A stretch of 22,034 nucleotides of DNA from DASYQV01 sp036005125 (GCA_036005125.1 DASYQV010000246.1:1-22034), one strand, 5' to 3'; counted from the stretch's first letter, positions 1 to 8,226 are shown. Made by a program: numbers and translations. Notes: generated from the sequence alone by a model not told the origin.

Positions 1-140
1 ACCGGCGGCGGAGTGGTGGCCGGTCTCCGCGCGCCTCCGCGGCTCAGCGTTCTCTGCGTGGAAACGTCTCGGTGACCTCCGCCTGCTCTGCGTTGGATGA
101 GCGACGCAAGTTGACCATTCAATTTCGATCAGGCTCCTAA
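1..140. repeat. Right half of a long palindromic interspersed repeat
   Basis: These 140 bases match 21359-21498 in the same orientation with no gaps and two mismatches that I could find (around positions 14 and 46). The shared part covers the right arm of the palindrome described at 21102-21498 plus a non-symmetrical-looking tail ending in CTCCTAA. Identity stops sharply after that, giving one clear element border. The left half of this copy lies outside the window. No protein is recognisable in it on either strand. Confidence 0.9.
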
Positions 141-141
141 A

Positions 142-217
142 GATGCGGCCTACGTACAGCTGTCGTACGTAGGCCGGGTCTTTTAGACCCGGCGTGGGCC
201 GCATCTGAAGATGCGTC
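142..217. repeat. REP-like palindromic unit, locus 1
   Basis: The unit contains a perfect 11-base inverted repeat (147-157 with 165-175, arm GGCCTACGTAC), then a GCCGGGTC...GACCCGGC hairpin (172-193) and a GGCCGCATCT/AGATGCG hairpin (197-215). The same building blocks recur at 6840-6998 and 17788-17876. It lies directly against the border of the long repeat at 1-140 and just downstream of the stop of the receptor gene at 245, so it may fold in the 3' end of that transcript. Function is unknown; REP elements elsewhere are mobilised by RAYT transposases, none of which is present here. Confidence 0.8.
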
Positions 218-244
218 CTGCGTGACGCACGTGAGCTCCTCGTT

Positions 245-2515
245 TCAGAAAGAAAAGCCGTACGAAAGATGGAACGTCCGCGGCGTTCCGAGCGTGTGCG
301 CCAGGAAGGGCGTCGCGATGTCGTCGCGGAAGCCTCGTCGCAGGAGCGTGTTATAGCGCTCGTCGAACAGGTTCTCGAGCCGCAGATTGATCCGGTGACG
401 GCGGCGCGTGTCGAGGAAGATACGACCCGAGAGGTCAAGCACCGTATAGTCGCCGCTCGGAACGCTGCCAAAGCCCGACACGGTGTCGAACATCTCCCCG
501 ACCCTGTTGATGGTCAGCATCGCGCCGAAGGGCAGCGAGGCAGGATGGAAGTCGATCGTCGACTCGATCTGGTTCTTCGGGATTCCGGCGATCACCGAGT
601 AACCGCCGGCCAGCTCGTTGCTCCGCTGCGAGCTCGTGTAGGTGTAGCCGAGGGTTGCCGCTACCGAGCTCGTCAGGGCCGCGGACGCGATGAGCGACAG
701 CCCACGCACCCTCACGCGGTCCGGGCGATTGGCGGTGATGGTTGTTCCCTCGCCCGAGCCGTCGTCGACGTCCACGATGAGATCGCTCACCCGCCGGTAG
801 AACCCGATACCTTCCAGTGTGACCGCCGCCGGACCGGCGCCGATGCGGCCGCCTATCGACCCGTTGACGTTCGTGCTCGTTTCCGGCTTCAGATTCGGGT
901 TGCCGAAGCAACAGGTGGGATCGACCGCGAAGAGCTCGTAGGCATCCGGATAGCGGAACGCCGTGCCGACCGTGCCACGGGCGAACAGACGTCCCGTGAA
1001 GTCGTGTCGGCCGCTGACATTCCACACGGTCGCGTTCTGGGCGTGCGTCGGCGCGTTGTAGCGCACGCCGGCGGCGAGCGTTGTCTTCTTCAGGAGATCG
1101 GTCGTCGTGCGAACCTGACCGAAGACCGCGTGCACGGTTTCGGTGTTGTGCGCGATCAGGAGCACGTCGTCCTGGCCGGAGTAGTTCTGAAAGTCGTAGC
1201 CGGCGAGATACTCGACCCCACGCGAGGGAGCGAGCTTCGCGAGCAGGTTGGCGCCGTAATCCTTGAACCCCCAGAACTCGCGATCACTGATCACCTCTCG
1301 CGCTCCGGGCGCGCCAATCACGTTGCGCGTCTCGCTCCAGTGCGAGTCCCACTGATGGTAGTACCCCTTGAAGAAGACCTGCGCATTGCCGCGGGGCGTG
1401 AAATCGACCTTCGTGCTCGCGATATGTTCCGCGCGCTCGTTGAACGCGCCGGCGAGCCCGCCAACCTGGCTCGGGCTGGAGCGGGCCGGCGTGAGCAGAT
1501 CGAGCGTGACATCGTTCCGCTGGTAGGTTGCGCTGAGGCGCAGGTGGCTGGAGAAGTCGTACGCGTACTTGCCCCCGAGCGAGAGCACGTCGTAGCTCCG
1601 CTGCCGGTCGGTTGTGCTCGGTTGGAAGTCGGCGTCGGGAAACTGCTGGAATCCGTCGGCCTTGTCCTTGGAACCGAACAGCACGAACCGGTGCCCCCGT
1701 GCGGCCGTGCGGGCAAAGGCGCTGACGTGGCCTCCCTCGTTCGTATCGAAGCCGGTTTGCGCGCGACCGTTGGTGTTTTCGGTGAACGCCTTGGTCACCA
1801 CGTTGATGACGCCCGCGACGGCCTGCGTGCCGTAGAAGAGGCCCTCGCCCCCCTCGATGACCTCGATACGCTCGATCATGTGTGCCGGCAGCGTGTCGAG
1901 CGGTGTCGTGCCGTTGTAGAGACGATTGCTGATCCGCACGCCGTCGACCAGCCAGAGAATCTCATTGGTCCGCGATCCCTGCAGCGATGCGGATACATAG
2001 CCGAAGGCGCCGGCGTGCGGGTTCAGGAAGAGGCCGGGGACGAGGGATTGGAGTGCCTGGGACACGTCGTAGTAGCCGCCGTTTTGAATCTGGGCGCTCG
2101 TGATGGTTTGAACCCTCACACCCGTCCGCTGGATTTCCTGCGGGAGCTCTTCTTCGAGCCTGGGCGCGGCGACAACGACGCTTTCGGCCAGGCCCGCGAT
2201 CTGAAGAACGACGTTGATCGGCTGGGCCCCGCTGATGACGGTTACTGACTGCGCCCACCGCTGAAAACCGGGCGCCTCGATTTGCAGAACGTAGGAACCG
2301 GATGGCAGGCCGGCGATCGAGAACGTCCCGTCGGCATCCGTGCGCGTTGTCCTCGGGCTCGGCGCACCAGGGATCGTGAGCGTGACAACGGCGGCATTCA
2401 CCGCCCCTCCCTGACTGTCGGACACGCGTCCGCTCACCGAGAGCGTCTGGGCCGAGGCGGAGGCTGCAAGGAAACAAATGAGGAACGCAACAAGCGCAAC
2501 GTGACGTGCGGTCAT
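245..2515 (-). CDS. TonB-dependent outer-membrane receptor with carboxypeptidase-like N-terminal domain
   Basis: This 756-residue protein should form an outer-membrane beta-barrel that imports a substrate using TonB energy. Residues 1-22 are a signal peptide ending ASA-Q. Residues about 24-108 are a carboxypeptidase regulatory-like beta-sandwich (GRVSDSQGGAV, DADGTFSIAGLPSGSY). Residues about 120-245 are the plug, with the typical LWLVDGVRI and IERIEVIEGGEGLFYGTQAV stretches. The rest is barrel, with LENLFDERYN near the end and a C-terminal phenylalanine, the usual barrel-assembly signal. The ATG at 2515 starts directly at the signal peptide. It lies 119 bases downstream of the serine hydrolase gene on the same strand, so shared transcription is possible. 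The substrate cannot be read from sequence; proteins with this N-terminal domain are often oligosaccharide or peptide importers rather than classical siderophore receptors. Confidence 0.93.
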   Translation of the reverse strand: MTARHVALVAFLICFLAASASAQTLSVSGRVSDSQGGAVNAAVVTLTIPGAPSPRTTRTDADGTFSIAGLPSGSYVLQIEAPGFQRWAQSVTVISGAQPINVVLQIAGLAESVVVAAPRLEEELPQEIQRTGVRVQTITSAQIQNGGYYDVSQALQSLVPGLFLNPHAGAFGYVSASLQGSRTNEILWLVDGVRISNRLYNGTTPLDTLPAHMIERIEVIEGGEGLFYGTQAVAGVINVVTKAFTENTNGRAQTGFDTNEGGHVSAFARTAARGHRFVLFGSKDKADGFQQFPDADFQPSTTDRQRSYDVLSLGGKYAYDFSSHLRLSATYQRNDVTLDLLTPARSSPSQVGGLAGAFNERAEHIASTKVDFTPRGNAQVFFKGYYHQWDSHWSETRNVIGAPGAREVISDREFWGFKDYGANLLAKLAPSRGVEYLAGYDFQNYSGQDDVLLIAHNTETVHAVFGQVRTTTDLLKKTTLAAGVRYNAPTHAQNATVWNVSGRHDFTGRLFARGTVGTAFRYPDAYELFAVDPTCCFGNPNLKPETSTNVNGSIGGRIGAGPAAVTLEGIGFYRRVSDLIVDVDDGSGEGTTITANRPDRVRVRGLSLIASAALTSSVAATLGYTYTSSQRSNELAGGYSVIAGIPKNQIESTIDFHPASLPFGAMLTINRVGEMFDTVSGFGSVPSGDYTVLDLSGRIFLDTRRRHRINLRLENLFDERYNTLLRRGFRDDIATPFLAHTLGTPRTFHLSYGFSF

Positions 2516-2634
2516 GGCCGAGCATCATAGCCATGGCCGCACTGAAAAAAATCTGAAGAGTTTCTGAACTTTTCGTCAGCATTCGAGCATGTCGAGACGG
2601 AGCGTCACCCGTTCACGTACGGTGAGCGACACCT

Positions 2635-3870
2635 CTACTCGTCGAGCACCGCCTGCATGACTACGTTCTCGAAATCGAAGCCGAGACCAACAGCAGGCGT
2701 GTGGACCATCAGAATGGCCACGAGCTGTTCCCGCGGGTCGATCCAGAAGCGCGTGCCCGCGGCACCTGCCCAGCCGTAGCTGCCATCGGACAGAAGAGTG
2801 CTCCGGGCGGCGGCGCTGGTGACGACACGGACTCCCAGGCCGTAGCCTTCACCCGCCTGCCTGCCTGGCAGCGTGTCGGGTATGTGGACCGAACGCATGA
2901 TGTCCACGGCCCGAGGGCTGAGCACCCGCTGTCCGTTGAGTTGACCTCGGTTGAGCAGCATCTGGGCGAACTGCAGGTAGTCCTCGGCGCTGCTCACCAG
3001 TCCTCCGGCGCCGGAAAAGTACGTTGTCGCGGCGCGAGGCTCCTGCGTCTGCAGGCCGCTCGGCGTGCGCTGATAGCGCGTAGCGAGGCGGAGCTTCTGC
3101 GGCTCGCTCACGTTGAACGAGGTATTCTTCATTCCGAGCGGGTCGAAGATGCGCTGGCGGAGGAACTGATCGAACGTCTGGCCGGACGCCACTTCCACGA
3201 TGCGGCCGAGCACGTCGAACCCCACGCCGGGACTGTATTGCCACTGCGTTCCGGGCTGAAACTCCAGCGGGACCAGAGCCAGGCGCGGTATGCGGTCAGC
3301 GAGAGTGTCGGTGGGTTGACGGGCTATCTTCGCGGCCTCCCGGGCGCTGATCCCCGCGCCCGTGACGATCCCGGAGGTATGCGTCAGCAGATCTCGAATC
3401 GTGATCTGGCGGTTGGCTGGGACGGCCCTGAATTCCCCTTCCGATCCGGCGGTCGCGCCCGGCAGTGGGACGGCCACTTTGAGGTCGGCGTACTGTGGAA
3501 TGAATCTGGATACCGGGTCGTTCAGCCGCAGTCGTCCTTCCTCGTTCAACATCAGGATGGCAACAGCCGCGATCGGCTTCGTCATCGAAGCAATCCAGAA
3601 GAGCGCATCTCTGGACATCGGTTTCTTCGACTGGATGTCCATCAGCCCATGTGCTTCGAAGTGAGCGATTCGTCCCTTGCGGGCGATGAGGGTGACTGCT
3701 CCTGAGATGTCGTTGGCGGCGATGCGCCGCTCGATCATCTGGCCGATTCTCTTGAGGCGTTCCGCCGACAGGCCGGATGGCTCGGATCGCCCGGCCACGG
3801 CCGGGAGTTGAGCCGTCACGAGCAGGAGCGCGACGAGGGCTGCGGATGCCGATCTGGTGATCACATGCAT
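2635..3870 (-). CDS. Secreted serine hydrolase, class C beta-lactamase / family VIII esterase-like
   Basis: This 411-residue protein belongs to the beta-lactamase-related serine hydrolases (peptidase family S12), which includes D-aminopeptidases, esterases and class C enzymes. A signal peptide covers about residues 1-26 (ends AVAG). The nucleophile motif SxxK is S95-M-T-K98. The second motif is Y212-S-P, where many relatives have YxN. GWAGAAGT at 366-373 takes the place of the KTG/HTG box and is common in esterase-like members. I start at the ATG at 3870 because it opens at a signal peptide and has GGAGG four bases upstream; the frame stays open further 5' only as a shadow inside the DUF885 gene. 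It follows that gene by 25 bases, so the two are probably one operon. An esterase or peptidase role is more likely than true antibiotic resistance. Confidence 0.9.
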   Translation of the reverse strand: MHVITRSASAALVALLLVTAQLPAVAGRSEPSGLSAERLKRIGQMIERRIAANDISGAVTLIARKGRIAHFEAHGLMDIQSKKPMSRDALFWIASMTKPIAAVAILMLNEEGRLRLNDPVSRFIPQYADLKVAVPLPGATAGSEGEFRAVPANRQITIRDLLTHTSGIVTGAGISAREAAKIARQPTDTLADRIPRLALVPLEFQPGTQWQYSPGVGFDVLGRIVEVASGQTFDQFLRQRIFDPLGMKNTSFNVSEPQKLRLATRYQRTPSGLQTQEPRAATTYFSGAGGLVSSAEDYLQFAQMLLNRGQLNGQRVLSPRAVDIMRSVHIPDTLPGRQAGEGYGLGVRVVTSAAARSTLLSDGSYGWAGAAGTRFWIDPREQLVAILMVHTPAVGLGFDFENVVMQAVLDE

Positions 3871-3895
3871 ACTGCCTCCGTCCGATGAGCTGACG

Positions 3896-5704
3896 TTACG
3901 AAGTCTTTGTTGTCGTGCCGACCCACGCGCGCACGCGTGTCTCGAGCACGTCGAGCGGCACCGCGCCCTGCCCGAGCACGGTGTCGTGGAACGTCCGGAC
4001 GTTGAAGCGCGGGCCAAGCGCGCGCTCGGCGTTCGTACGAAGCTCGCGGATCTTGAGCTGTCCCATCTTGTAGCCGAGCGCCTGGCCGGGCCACACGATG
4101 TAGCGGTCCACTTCGACCACGATGTCCTGCTCCGTCTTCGCGGAGTTGGCGAGAAAAAAATCGATCGCCTGCTGGCGGGTCCAGCCCATCGAGTGCAGGC
4201 CCGTATCCACGACGAGCCGCACCGCGCGCCACATATCGTACGTGAGCTGCCCGAATTTGGAGTACGGATCCTTGTAGAAACCCATCTCGTCGCCCAGCGA
4301 CTCGGCGTAGAGCGCCCAGCCCTCGACAAACGCGGTGTAGCTCGAGTTCTTTCGGAACTCGGCCAGGCTCGCGAGCTCCTGCGCGAGCGCCACCTGCACG
4401 TGATGACCGGGGACCGCCTCGTGCAGCGTCAGCGCTTCCATCTCCCATTTCGGCCGCGCGTCGAGCTTATAGGTGTTCGCGAACATGTTTGCCGGCCGCC
4501 CGGCCGCCAGCGATCCCGGCTGGTAATACGCGGTGGTCTGCGACGGCGCAATCGCGTCCGGGACCGGGACGACGCCGTACGGCGTCTGCGGGAGGCGTCC
4601 GAACAGATGCGCGAGCTCGGGGTCGGCCCGCTTCGTGATGTCGCGATAGGCGGTCAGCAGCGATGGAGCATCCTTGAAGTAGAACTGCGGGCTCGTGCGC
4701 AGGAACGCGGTGAAGTCGGCGAAGGTGCCTTTGAAGCCCACTTTCGTGATGATCGTCTCCATCTCCGCGCGGATCCGCTTCACCTCGGCGAGGCCGATCT
4801 CATGGATCTCCTGCGGCGTCCTTGGTGTGGTCGTGTGCCAGCGGACGTTGAACAGGTACATCGCCGCGCCGTTCGGCAGCGCGTCAATGCCCGTCGTCTC
4901 GCGGCATGCCGGCAGATATCGTGAAATCAGAAATTCGTGAAGACGAGAGAATGCCGGCGCTACTTTTCCCCTGAACGCGTCCGAGGCGGCTTTCGTCAGC
5001 CGGGCACGGTCCGGCCCGCCAATCGCTGCCGGCCACCTGGTGAACGCCGCGAGGAGCGGGCTTGTCAGCGGATCGCTCACGAGCTGCGCCTTCAGCTGAT
5101 CCGGCACGTCGCGTAGCGTGATCCGCGGCGGAGTCATGCCGCGCGCGAGGCCCTGCTCCATCAGCGCGATGGTGTGATCGATCAGCGCGGGCGCGCCTTC
5201 CAGCCGCCGCACGAAGTTCTCGTAGTCTTCGAGCGTGACGGCCGGCATCAGCGAGAACGTCAGCGGCACGTCCTGCGGCACGCCCTCGATCTGATTGATG
5301 GGCATCAGCAGGTTGCGCACAACGACGCTGCGGATCGGAACCGCATCGTTGTGGAACTCCAGCCCCTGGACGGCGCTCTCGACGAGGTCCCGATACAGGT
5401 CGTAATCGAGTTGATCATCGGCTGAGAGATGCGCGCGGTTGATGGCGGCGAGACGATCGCGTGACTGTCTCAGATGCTGGGCACGCGCGTCGATGGCGGG
5501 CTGGGAATAATCGGTCCAGCGTCCGTTCTGGCCGGGATAGCCGATCGCGGTCGCCAGCTCCGGGTACTGGGTCATCCAGTACTGCCAGTCGTCGGCCAGG
5601 AGCGTGCGGAGCGCATTGCCCTCGCCGGTCGAAGACCGTGAGGCGCAGGCGGCGGCGAGGACGACAAACGACAGGAATAACGGGAGGAGCGGCAACGCGC
5701 GCAC
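3896..5704 (-). CDS. DUF885 family lipoprotein, putative metal-dependent hydrolase
   Basis: This 602-residue protein belongs to the DUF885 family, exported proteins often regarded as peptidase-like. H428-E-A-V-P-G-H-H435 is the conserved HExxPGHxxQ block that probably binds metal, followed by EGWALYAE at 461-468. The C-terminal RYIVWPGQALGYKMG and FHDTVLGQGAVPLDVLE stretches are also typical. I place the start at the GTG at 5704: from there the protein opens with a hydrophobic signal and Cys20 in an LAAAC lipobox-like context. An upstream ATG at 5824 would add 40 residues read from a simple repeat and is unlikely. There is no Shine-Dalgarno sequence before the GTG; instead TATAAT sits six bases upstream, suggesting a leaderless message. 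It is probably co-transcribed with the serine hydrolase downstream. Confidence 0.88.
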   Translation of the reverse strand: MRALPLLPLFLSFVVLAAACASRSSTGEGNALRTLLADDWQYWMTQYPELATAIGYPGQNGRWTDYSQPAIDARAQHLRQSRDRLAAINRAHLSADDQLDYDLYRDLVESAVQGLEFHNDAVPIRSVVVRNLLMPINQIEGVPQDVPLTFSLMPAVTLEDYENFVRRLEGAPALIDHTIALMEQGLARGMTPPRITLRDVPDQLKAQLVSDPLTSPLLAAFTRWPAAIGGPDRARLTKAASDAFRGKVAPAFSRLHEFLISRYLPACRETTGIDALPNGAAMYLFNVRWHTTTPRTPQEIHEIGLAEVKRIRAEMETIITKVGFKGTFADFTAFLRTSPQFYFKDAPSLLTAYRDITKRADPELAHLFGRLPQTPYGVVPVPDAIAPSQTTAYYQPGSLAAGRPANMFANTYKLDARPKWEMEALTLHEAVPGHHVQVALAQELASLAEFRKNSSYTAFVEGWALYAESLGDEMGFYKDPYSKFGQLTYDMWRAVRLVVDTGLHSMGWTRQQAIDFFLANSAKTEQDIVVEVDRYIVWPGQALGYKMGQLKIRELRTNAERALGPRFNVRTFHDTVLGQGAVPLDVLETRVRAWVGTTTKTS

Positions 5705-5710
5705 GACCGG

Positions 5711-5716
5711 ATTATA
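5711..5716 (-). promoter_or_regulatory. Candidate -10 box for a leaderless DUF885 transcript
   Basis: On the minus strand the sequence reads TATAAT, six bases before the GTG start at 5704. With usual -10 to start-site spacing, transcription would begin at or next to the GTG. I do not see a good -35 match 17 bases further upstream, and the region between is GC-rich. Confidence 0.4.
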
Positions 5717-5756
5717 GTGGCGCGCCGCGGCTGGATTGCGTGGCACCCGCGGGTGA

Positions 5757-5822
5757 CTCTCGATTCTTGATTCTCGATTTTTGATTCTTGATTTTGGGGA
5801 TTCCGATCGGAAATCAAGAATC
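5757..5822. repeat. Simple GATTCTTGATT-type repeat tract with inverted repeat
   Basis: Degenerate copies of GATTCTTGATT/GATTCTCGATT run between the SEC-C and DUF885 genes, much AT-richer than the surroundings. A perfect 12-base inverted repeat (GATTCTTGATTT at 5783-5794 with its complement at 5811-5822) encloses the smaller palindrome TTCCGATCGGAA. It follows the SEC-C stop on the minus strand, so it could fold in that transcript's 3' end, but no T-run follows and I would not call it an intrinsic terminator. Confidence 0.7.
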
Positions 5823-5844
5823 ACGAATCATGAATAATCCATGT

Positions 5845-6144
5845 TTAACTTCCCCCGACCTTGCGCGGCGTCCTCATGCGCTGGTGAAAGCCTTGCGTTC
5901 CGCCGGCACGCCAGGGCTGTTGCGTCTGATGCTTCGGCGCCCTCGCGCGTGGCGGGGGAGCCTCGGCCGAAGGCTGGGGTGCCTCCGCGGCGGCTTTGGC
6001 GTAGGCCGCACGCTCTTTGGCTTCATCATTCTCCAGACAGCACTGTTTGTACTTGCGGCCCGAGCCGCAGGGACAGGGGTCGTTGCGCCCCGGTCGAACG
6101 GTCTTCGCGGGGGGCATCCTGGGGGCCGCCTTCGTGGTAGGCAT
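5845..6144 (-). CDS. Small SEC-C zinc-motif protein
   Basis: This 99-residue protein carries one SEC-C motif, RNDPCPCGSGRKYKQCC, with C24, C26, C35 and C36 in the CxCx8CC spacing that binds one zinc ion. The motif is best known from the C-terminus of SecA, where it contacts SecB, but it also occurs in many small proteins of unknown role. The rest is a basic, Ala/Pro/Arg-rich tail without recognisable fold. I choose the ATG at 6144 because the motif follows at normal distance and GGAGGA lies upstream; the open frame upstream to 6237 shows no domain. It is cytoplasmic as far as I can see and stands alone, separated from the DUF885 gene by a repeat tract. Confidence 0.82.
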   Translation of the reverse strand: MPTTKAAPRMPPAKTVRPGRNDPCPCGSGRKYKQCCLENDEAKERAAYAKAAAEAPQPSAEAPPPRARAPKHQTQQPWRAGGTQGFHQRMRTPRKVGGS

Positions 6145-6314
6145 CCTGCGATCTTCCTCCGTCCTCACCCATGATACGTCGCGGCAAATGAGAACTGGGT
6201 AACATACGCGGCAAGCCCGGCCCGATCCGAGTATCATCGAAGGGACTCGAGCCCGGCAGTATCAGGAACGCGCTCGGAAACTCGCGGATCTACTTATTTT
6301 TGCGGAGTGCAGCC

Positions 6315-6830
6315 ATGAAGAAAACGGCGGTGGTGGTGCTTGTTGCGTGCGGTCTGGTTGCGGCCTGCGGGGACAATGACACAACAACACCTTCCAGTTT
6401 GCCCCTCGTGTTCACGGCCCAGCTCAGCCCGGCCAACCAGGCGCCGCCCATCAGCAATTCGGAGTCGACGGCTCGCGGGGCCGCGCAGATCAGCTTCAAC
6501 GTCACGCGTAACGCGTCGAACGCGATCACTTCCGCTACCGCCACGTTTTATTATCAAGTGCTGGGACTCGGCGGAACGAGGCTCATAGGCGCGCACATTC
6601 ATTCCGCTGGTGCGGGCGTGAACGGGCCGGTAGTCGTCGACACGGGTTTGAGCCCCACCTCGCCGCTGACGCTGTCGGCTGATGCGGTGGAGAATACGGT
6701 CGGTAGTATCAACGTTGATCCGACGCTGATGCAGTCGATCATCGACAACCCGGCAGGGTTCTATTTCAATGTGCACACGCCTGCGAACCCCGGCGGCGTC
6801 GCGCGCGGCCAGCTCGTGCGGATACGGTAG
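6315..6830 (+). CDS. CHRD-domain lipoprotein
   Basis: This 171-residue protein has a lipoprotein signal (Cys18 after LVAA) and one CHRD domain, a beta-rich module first described in chordin and common in secreted bacterial proteins of unknown role. Diagnostic stretches are AHIH at 93-96 followed by GVNGPVVV, and FYFNVHT at 149-155 followed by NPGGVARGQL. The usual start is the ATG at 6315, with GGAG upstream; a TTG five codons earlier is possible but would spoil the compact lipoprotein signal. It is expected at the inner or outer membrane, facing the periplasm or outside. It is divergent from the SEC-C gene (170 bases between starts) and convergent with the phosphatase gene, so it is probably transcribed alone. 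Confidence 0.9.
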   Translation: MKKTAVVVLVACGLVAACGDNDTTTPSSLPLVFTAQLSPANQAPPISNSESTARGAAQISFNVTRNASNAITSATATFYYQVLGLGGTRLIGAHIHSAGAGVNGPVVVDTGLSPTSPLTLSADAVENTVGSINVDPTLMQSIIDNPAGFYFNVHTPANPGGVARGQLVRIR

Positions 6831-6839
6831 ATATAGGTT

Positions 6840-6998
6840 CGTAGGCCGGGTCTTCAGACCCGGCGCACCCGACTTCGAGCTTCGCTGGGCCGCATCTAAA
6901 GATGCGGCCTACGAAAAGCCGTACGTAGGCCGGGTCTTCAGACCCGGCGCACCGGACTTCGGGCCCTCGCTGGGCCGCATCAAAGATGCGGCCTACGT
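6840..6998. repeat. Two tandem REP-like units, locus 2
   Basis: Two direct copies of about 75 bases (6840-6913 and 6922-6998) lie between the convergent stops of the CHRD and phosphatase genes. Each has a GCCGGGTCT/AGACCCGGC hairpin, a spacer of about 20-25 bases and a GGCCGCATC/GATGCGGCC hairpin; the outer ends GTAGGCC and GGCCTAC also pair, so each whole unit is itself a palindrome. The spacers differ slightly between the copies while the stems are conserved, which suggests selection on, or mobility through, folded structure. Being between two 3' ends, the pair may also act as a two-way transcript end. Confidence 0.88.
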
Positions 6999-7005
6999 AC
7001 ACAAG

Positions 7006-8133
7006 TCAAGGCTCTAGCAAACGCGCCTGCAGCGTCGCGAGCTCCTCATCGGAAACATCAAGAGCCTGGCGGCGGAAGCGATCGAACGAGCCATACGTCT
7101 GCGTGATCGTATCGAATGTTGCCTTCAGCGTCTCCGCCCGCAGGCCCTGCATCGTCCGAATCACCCCAGGCGAGGGCGGCTCGTCCAGGCCGTACTGGCG
7201 CTGCCAGTCGAGGCCGCGCTGCCGGACGATCTCATCGCTCAATCGGTACCGCGAGGTGAGCAGGTAGTCGGCCACCACGGTGTCCCATGGGACACCGAGC
7301 ATCGTCAGGAGGATCGCGCTGAAGACGCCAGTTCGATCCTGGCCGGCGGTGCAGTGGGTGGCAGCCGGCAGCTCGCCTGACACGAGCCGGTCGAAGATCC
7401 TCCGATAGGAGTCGGCGTACTCGAGGACGTAGCGGTCATAGTTGGCCGATCCCATGCCCGCGGGCCGCTGTCCGTTCGATGCCACCGCGAGCCTGCGCTT
7501 GAACTCCTCCGGCGGCACGGCTGCGGTCGAGCGCGCCAGATCCGCATCGGTCAACACGGGCGCCTGAAGAAACGCCGGCGCGGTACCAACCCACTTCGTC
7601 GGCGCCCTCTCTCGCTCTCCGGGCGTACGAAGATCGCAAACGAGACGGATCCCCAGGCGGCCGATGTACTCGTAGTCCCTGGCGTTGAGCGCTGTGAGAT
7701 GCTCCGTTCGGTAGACGAGGCCCCAGCGCACGAACCGGCCATCGGCCGTGCGGTATCCGCCGAGATCGCGGAAGTTGATCGCGCCTTCGAGGGGAAGCCG
7801 CCGGGTGGCGACCACGCGCGTCGGTCCCGATGCAGGCTTCAGATGGAAGTAGACGCGTCCCGGAGCCGCGGGCACGCTGACCTCGACTGGGCTCTTCGCC
7901 GTCGCGAGCACCGGGGCGTTCGAGTCGATGCTCGCCGGCGACGCGCTCGCGTAAATCCGGACGGGGCCCGCGCCAGGCTCCACGCTGTACTCGATGCGGT
8001 AAGTCTTCGCGTTAAGTTGCTCGCACTCGGCGCTCGTGATGGTCGCCGCCGCCGAGAGTGCGATTCGCGCGCTCCCGGTGAGCCACACGAGTGCAAGGAT
8101 GCCGAGCCCGATACGCGAAGCAGGTCTGCTCAT
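7006..8133 (-). CDS. Secreted tyrosine-phosphatase-like protein (CX5R family)
   Basis: This 375-residue protein carries a tyrosine/dual-specificity phosphatase fold of the PtpB-like type. The catalytic P-loop is H260-C261-TAGQD-R267-TG, with the cysteine nucleophile and arginine in place. INFRDLGGYRT at 119-129 and LVCDLRTPGERE around 164-175 are further family hallmarks. Residues 1-30 form a signal peptide. Residues about 31-112 look like an extra beta-sandwich before the catalytic part. The ATG at 8133 is supported by GAGGAG six bases upstream and by the signal peptide; the frame upstream of it is not convincing. It is divergent from the AlkB-like gene (93 bases between starts). Substrate could be a phosphoprotein, lipid or small phosphate ester outside the cytoplasm; sequence does not decide. 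Confidence 0.88.
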   Translation of the reverse strand: MSRPASRIGLGILALVWLTGSARIALSAAATITSAECEQLNAKTYRIEYSVEPGAGPVRIYASASPASIDSNAPVLATAKSPVEVSVPAAPGRVYFHLKPASGPTRVVATRRLPLEGAINFRDLGGYRTADGRFVRWGLVYRTEHLTALNARDYEYIGRLGIRLVCDLRTPGERERAPTKWVGTAPAFLQAPVLTDADLARSTAAVPPEEFKRRLAVASNGQRPAGMGSANYDRYVLEYADSYRRIFDRLVSGELPAATHCTAGQDRTGVFSAILLTMLGVPWDTVVADYLLTSRYRLSDEIVRQRGLDWQRQYGLDEPPSPGVIRTMQGLRAETLKATFDTITQTYGSFDRFRRQALDVSDEELATLQARLLEP

Positions 8134-8226
8134 TGAGATCTCCTCGACCGAGGCGCTGGCGATTGTCGCCGCGCGCGTAAATTCTAATCCCAGCTTCGGT
8201 CTCGCGCGGTATGCCACACTGGGGAG

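Noticed and set aside
269..2248. 659-residue open frame on the plus strand
   Set aside because: It lies opposite the TonB-dependent receptor, has no recognisable domain or signal, and the receptor is clear from end to end.
2635..3870. Calling the S12-type hydrolase an antibiotic-resistance beta-lactamase
   Set aside because: The second motif is YSP, and GWAGAAGT replaces the KTG box, which fits esterase/peptidase relatives better; no regulator of the AmpR type is nearby.
3857..4924. 355-residue open frame on the plus strand
   Set aside because: It is opposite the DUF885 gene, whose conserved HExxPGHH and C-terminal blocks are unambiguous. It is Arg/His/Leu-rich with no domain.
6766..7017. 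Short frames translating to repeated VGRVFRPGAPDF-type or VGRIF-CGP-type peptides
   Set aside because: These are translations of the tandem REP-like units, not proteins.
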